64,000 bases of DNA from the NCBI GenBank assembly GCA_002331485.1, contig DCYS01000001.1:21503-85502 (forward strand), written 5' to 3'. Position 1 is the stretch's first letter. Every line of letters begins with the position of its first letter. A program made the translations under genes and the position numbers. A model generated the notes under the pieces. That model was not told where the DNA came from. It saw nothing but the letters and a program-made list of their open reading frames with translations, and did no database searches. Shown one piece after another: positions 60,890 through 64,000 of this stretch. The stretch comes from Flavobacteriales bacterium UBA2104 (GTDB lineage: Bacteria > Bacteroidota > Bacteroidia > Flavobacteriales_D > Crocinitomicaceae).

Positions 60890-61255
60890 ATGGAAACGAA
60901 AAAAACATTAGTTCTAGGAGCAAGCGAAAATCCTGAAAGGTATTCAAACATTGCTATTCACAGGCTGAAGCAGAAAGGTCATCCTATTGTTGCTGTAGGA
61001 TATAGGGAGGGAAAAGTAGAAGATGTTAAAATACAGAAAGACTTTCCTATTGATGAACAGATAGATACTGTTACGTTATATGTTTCCCAAAAGAATCAGG
61101 TTCAATATTACGACGACATTCTAAAGCTAAATCCAAAAAGAGTTATATTCAATCCTGGAACAGCTAATGATGAGTTTGAACAGAAGCTCCAAGAAAACAA
61201 TATAGAAGTTGTTCCTGCATGCACCCTAGTAATGTTAAGCACAGGTGAATACTAG
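60890..61255 (+). CDS. CoA-binding domain protein
   Basis: A 121-residue Rossmann-like CoA-binding protein (LVLGASENPERYSNIAIHRLKQKGHPIVAVGYREGKVEDVKIQ ... IDTVTLYVSQKNQVQYYDDILKLNPKRVIFNPGTANDEFEQKLQENNIEVVPACTLVMLSTG). Family members such as YccU bind CoA but have no known reaction. Its 3' end overlaps the TlpA-like gene by 11 bp. Confidence 0.85.
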   Translation: METKKTLVLGASENPERYSNIAIHRLKQKGHPIVAVGYREGKVEDVKIQKDFPIDEQIDTVTLYVSQKNQVQYYDDILKLNPKRVIFNPGTANDEFEQKLQENNIEVVPACTLVMLSTGEY

Positions 61256-61820
61256 AATCAAAATCTGGCTCAAGAAAAGATGGAAGGACCTCATATTTTT
61301 CATCATTATTGGAATATTATTCATCCCACAAGTTCGCCACCCAATACAAGTATTTGTGCAAGGAATATTTGCTGGTGCCCCTGATCAGATCAATGAGGAT
61401 CAACAAAAACAATTAAGCTCCTTTAACTGGTCGTTACAAGATCTGTCTGGTAAACCAATTAATCTGACTTCTTCGAAAGGAGAGGTTATATTAATTAATA
61501 GTTGGGCGACCTGGTGCCCTCCATGTATCGCTGAAATGCCTTCTCTCCAAGCTTTATATAATGACTACAAAGACAAAGTGGACTTTTATTTTGTGAGTAA
61601 TGAGAAAAGTAGTGTTTTACGACAATGGCTAACTAAAAAAGAGTATGACTTTCCCGTATATCAATCTATGGGACCTGTTCCTTCGCAGTTGAACTCTAGT
61701 AGCATACCAACCACTTACCTCATCGACAGAAAAGGAAACATAGTTATCGAAGAAGTTGGTGCTCACAATTGGAATAGTCAGAAATTTCGAAATCTACTGG
61801 AAAATTCTTTGGATGAATAG
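61245..61820 (+). CDS. TlpA-like thioredoxin protein, membrane-anchored
   Basis: A 191-residue protein with one N-terminal membrane helix (DLIFFIIIGILFIPQV) preceded by basic residues, then a TlpA/ResA-type thioredoxin domain with active site WCPPC (Cys91, Cys94) and NSWATW before it. The cis-proline is in SSIPTTYLI. It probably reduces disulfides in the periplasm. The start is GTG at 61245, inside the CoA-binding gene's 3' end. Confidence 0.87.
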   Translation: MNTRIKIWLKKRWKDLIFFIIIGILFIPQVRHPIQVFVQGIFAGAPDQINEDQQKQLSSFNWSLQDLSGKPINLTSSKGEVILINSWATWCPPCIAEMPSLQALYNDYKDKVDFYFVSNEKSSVLRQWLTKKEYDFPVYQSMGPVPSQLNSSSIPTTYLIDRKGNIVIEEVGAHNWNSQKFRNLLENSLDE

Positions 61821-61834
61821 TTTAAGTCGAAGGA

Positions 61835-64000
61835 TCAAACCAACTTCTCTTTCAAAAACTTCCCTGTGTAACTTTCCTTAGATTTCACTATCTCTTCAGG
61901 AGTACCTTGAACAACTAAAGTCCCTCCGTTTGCTCCTCCCTCAGGACCAAGGTCGATCACCCAATCCGCACATTTCACAACATCCATGTCATGTTCAATT
62001 ATTACAACTGAATGACCAATATCGATTAGACGATTAAGTGAGACCAAAAGCTTTTTAACATCATCAAAATGCAATCCAGTGGTAGGCTCATCGAAAATAA
62101 ACATCGTTGGAGTTGGATTTTTTGCTTTGGTCAGAAATGACGCCAATTTGATTCGCTGTGCTTCACCTCCAGAAAGAGTTGATGATGGCTGACCCATGGA
62201 AAGATACCCTAAACCAACGTCTACAAGAGGTTGGATCTTTTCGACTATCTTTTGTTCTAATCGATCATCTGACTCTTTAAAGAAATCTAATGCATCTTGA
62301 ATATCCATTTCAAGAATATCAGCAATACTTTTATCTCTGTATTTGATCTCAAGTGCCTCGTCTTTATATCTTCTCCCATTACAGTTTTCACATGTCAAAT
62401 GAACGTCTGCCATGAATTGCATCGATACTGTTGTGACTCCTTCACCTTCGCACATCTCACATCTTCCACCGTCTACATTGAAACTAAAATAACCCGGTTT
62501 CAATCCTCGCATTTTGGCTAGTTTCTGTCTTGAATAAAGATCTCGGATCTCATCAAACGCTTTTACGTAGGTCACAGGATTACTTCTAGTCGATCTACCT
62601 ATAGGATTTTGATCAACAAATTCAACAACTTCAACTTGAGAGAAATCGCCAGTTAACTCTTTGTGTGCACCCACTTTTTGACCGTGCACACCAAGCTTTT
62701 TATTCAACGCCGGGAAGAAAATATCTTTGATCAAAGTAGATTTACCTGAGCCACTCACCCCTGAGACACAAGTCATAACGTGCAAAGGAATTTGTACATT
62801 GATATTCTTCAGGTTGTTTTCTGTCGCTCCAATAATGTGAATTGAATCCTTAAACTTTCTTCTTTTTTCAGGAAGGGCGATAATTTCCTTGCCAGTGAGA
62901 TACTTGGCGGTTAAACTATTCTTTGCCTTCTTGAGTTTCGCATGAGTTCCTTGAAAAACAAGTTCACCACCATTAACGCCAGCTCTTGGTCCTATATCAA
63001 GAATTTCATCAGCAGATTTCATTATTGCTTCCTCGTGCTCAACAATTATAACCGTATTCCCAAGATCCTTTAACTCTTTGAGCACACGAACTAAACGTTC
63101 TGTATCTTTTGGATGAAGTCCAATGCTGGGTTCATCCAATATATACATAGATCCAACTAAACTACTTCCTAGCGATGTTGCAAGGTTTATTCGTTGTGAT
63201 TCTCCTCCTGAAAGAGAGTTTGCTTGGCGGTTCAACGTAAGGTAGCCTAATCCAACTTCATTGAGCCAATTTAATCGGTTTCGAATCTCGGTCAGAATCC
63301 TTTCCCCTATTCCTAACTGATGATCATCTAATTTAAGGTTCTCAAAAAATGAGATATTATCTTCAACACTAGTCAAAACAATTTCAGAAATAGATTTCCC
63401 TCCAATTTTCACATAGTTCGCATCTTTCCTGAGTCGAGTTCCTTTACAATCTGGACACTTTGTTTTTCCTCTATATCGAGCCAACATTACTCGATAGTGG
63501 ATTTTATAAGTCTTAGATTTTAAATAATCGAAAAAGTGACGAATTCCTTTAATACCCTTTTGACCATTCCATAATAGATCATACTCTTCCTCAGTAAGAT
63601 CCTCAATCGGTCGATGAACGGGGAAATCCAGATGAGCTGTTGCCGAAATAAATCGATCCAGGTACTTACCCATTTTCTTTCCTTTCCAAGGAACTACGGC
63701 CTCGTCGTATAGGGATAATTTCTTATTTGGAATTACTAGATTTTCGTCTACTCCGATCACAGATCCAAATCCCTCACAAGTGTCACAAGCTCCAAAAGGA
63801 TTATTGAACGTAAAAAAATGAAGATCTGGCTCAACGAACGATATACCATCTTTTTCAAATCGAGCTGAGAACTTAAGTATTCTATTTTGTTTTGGAAGAT
63901 CAATCCAGCACGAATCATTACCTTCTGCAAACGCTAACTGAATAGAATCAGATAATCTTGAAGAAAAATCATCATCTTTTTTCTTGACCCCAAGGCGATC
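61835..64000 (-). CDS. uvrA: excinuclease ABC subunit A, C-terminal part
   Basis: The last 721 or so residues of UvrA, the DNA-damage sensor ATPase of nucleotide excision repair. The reading frame runs open to base 64000, so the N-terminus with the first Walker A is beyond the window. Visible parts: the zinc module ACDTCEGFGS ... KCPDCKGTRL, the signature LSGGESQRINLATSLGS, the second ATPase (GVSGSGKSTLIKDIFFPAL), the zinc finger RCEMCEGEG ... CENCNGRRY, LSGGEAQRIKLASFL and FDEPTTGLHFDDVKKLL. The codon-by-codon translation through 63761-64000 matches UvrA (FFTFNNPFGACDTCEG), so the GTG at 63758-63760 is internal. Confidence 0.95.
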   Translation of the reverse strand, partial: DRLGVKKKDDDFSSRLSDSIQLAFAEGNDSCWIDLPKQNRILKFSARFEKDGISFVEPDLHFFTFNNPFGACDTCEGFGSVIGVDENLVIPNKKLSLYDEAVVPWKGKKMGKYLDRFISATAHLDFPVHRPIEDLTEEEYDLLWNGQKGIKGIRHFFDYLKSKTYKIHYRVMLARYRGKTKCPDCKGTRLRKDANYVKIGGKSISEIVLTSVEDNISFFENLKLDDHQLGIGERILTEIRNRLNWLNEVGLGYLTLNRQANSLSGGESQRINLATSLGSSLVGSMYILDEPSIGLHPKDTERLVRVLKELKDLGNTVIIVEHEEAIMKSADEILDIGPRAGVNGGELVFQGTHAKLKKAKNSLTAKYLTGKEIIALPEKRRKFKDSIHIIGATENNLKNINVQIPLHVMTCVSGVSGSGKSTLIKDIFFPALNKKLGVHGQKVGAHKELTGDFSQVEVVEFVDQNPIGRSTRSNPVTYVKAFDEIRDLYSRQKLAKMRGLKPGYFSFNVDGGRCEMCEGEGVTTVSMQFMADVHLTCENCNGRRYKDEALEIKYRDKSIADILEMDIQDALDFFKESDDRLEQKIVEKIQPLVDVGLGYLSMGQPSSTLSGGEAQRIKLASFLTKAKNPTPTMFIFDEPTTGLHFDDVKKLLVSLNRLIDIGHSVVIIEHDMDVVKCADWVIDLGPEGGANGGTLVVQGTPEEIVKSKESYTGKFLKEKLV

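Noticed and set aside
63758..63760. GTG as the start of uvrA
   Set aside because: The frame stays open to the window edge and its translation (FFTFNNPFGACDTCEGFGS) is internal UvrA sequence.
1..64000. Search for tRNA or rRNA genes, insertion sequences, integrases, toxin-antitoxin pairs and CRISPR arrays
   Set aside because: No matching structures or proteins were seen by eye; the gene content is core chromosomal with no sign of recent transfer.

Overview
This 64 kb window is a contiguous piece of a low-GC Bacteroidota chromosome, most likely a marine or aquatic member of the Flavobacteriales. The support is a set of type IX secretion (T9SS) and gliding features (CHU_C-type and Por-type C-terminal sorting domains, a PorP/SprF protein, PorT, OmpA/PD40 proteins), the lipoprotein TamL in place of TamA, menaquinone-type UbiE, stand-alone QueE, and promoters of the Bacteroidota TTG-N17-23-TAnnTTTG type. 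No species is claimed. No tRNA, rRNA, CRISPR array, insertion sequence, prophage or integrase was seen, and no gene-free stretch exceeds about 170 bases. The window is almost entirely core chromosome, with both edges cutting genes (carB at the left, uvrA at the right).

Layout. 1-4.3 kb: carB (partial), an alpha/beta hydrolase and a large secreted SBBP-repeat protein with a T9SS signal. 4.4-11.2 kb: a surface operon (giant PKD protein with gliding-type C-terminus, PorP/SprF, OmpA/PD40 protein, small membrane protein). 11.2-14.6 kb: hisS-hutH and a membrane protein. 14.6-19 kb, minus strand: a DUF5522 protein, a beta-barrel protein, a MATE exporter, then aroB with an acyl-CoA-dehydrogenase-like gene. 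19-26 kb: proline dehydrogenase, tex, a CoA-transferase, thioredoxin-fold protein, MenE-like ligase and a membrane DnaJ protein. 26-30 kb, minus: queE - OmpA/TPR/PD40 lipoprotein - ubiA-type prenyltransferase - maf. 30-37 kb: orphan feoA, a VTC polyphosphate-polymerase/DUF4956 pair, cdd, pdhA-pdhC, a tyrosine-phosphatase-like secreted protein, ndk, and a YbjQ protein coupled to two tiny membrane proteins.

38-43.6 kb is the most distinctive block: a sulfane-sulfur module. A persulfide dioxygenase-rhodanese fusion, a cytoplasmic rhodanese, a lipoprotein rhodanese, a tandem universal stress protein and two YeeE/YedE-type transporter halves form one operon ended by a terminator. It is followed by an OprD-like porin gene. 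The operon and the porin gene carry the same 16-bp direct repeat GTAACTTTTGTAACTG, exactly 20 bp upstream of a GAnnTTTG minus-7 box. This is the geometry of a class II activator site, and it ties the porin to the sulfur operon as one small regulon.

43.6-51.9 kb: a histidine kinase with a XylR_N/V4R sensor half, a DUF4494-pdxH-M16 peptidase operon, and divergent tamL and SpoU methyltransferase genes that both start with GTG directly behind their minus-7 boxes. 52-53 kb: a Tat-exported pirin. 53.2-60.8 kb, minus: a tightly packed run aspartate aminotransferase - heptose kinase - trkH - ubiE - porT - FAD oxidoreductase - membrane protein. 60.9-64 kb: CoA-binding protein, TlpA-like thioredoxin, and uvrA (partial).
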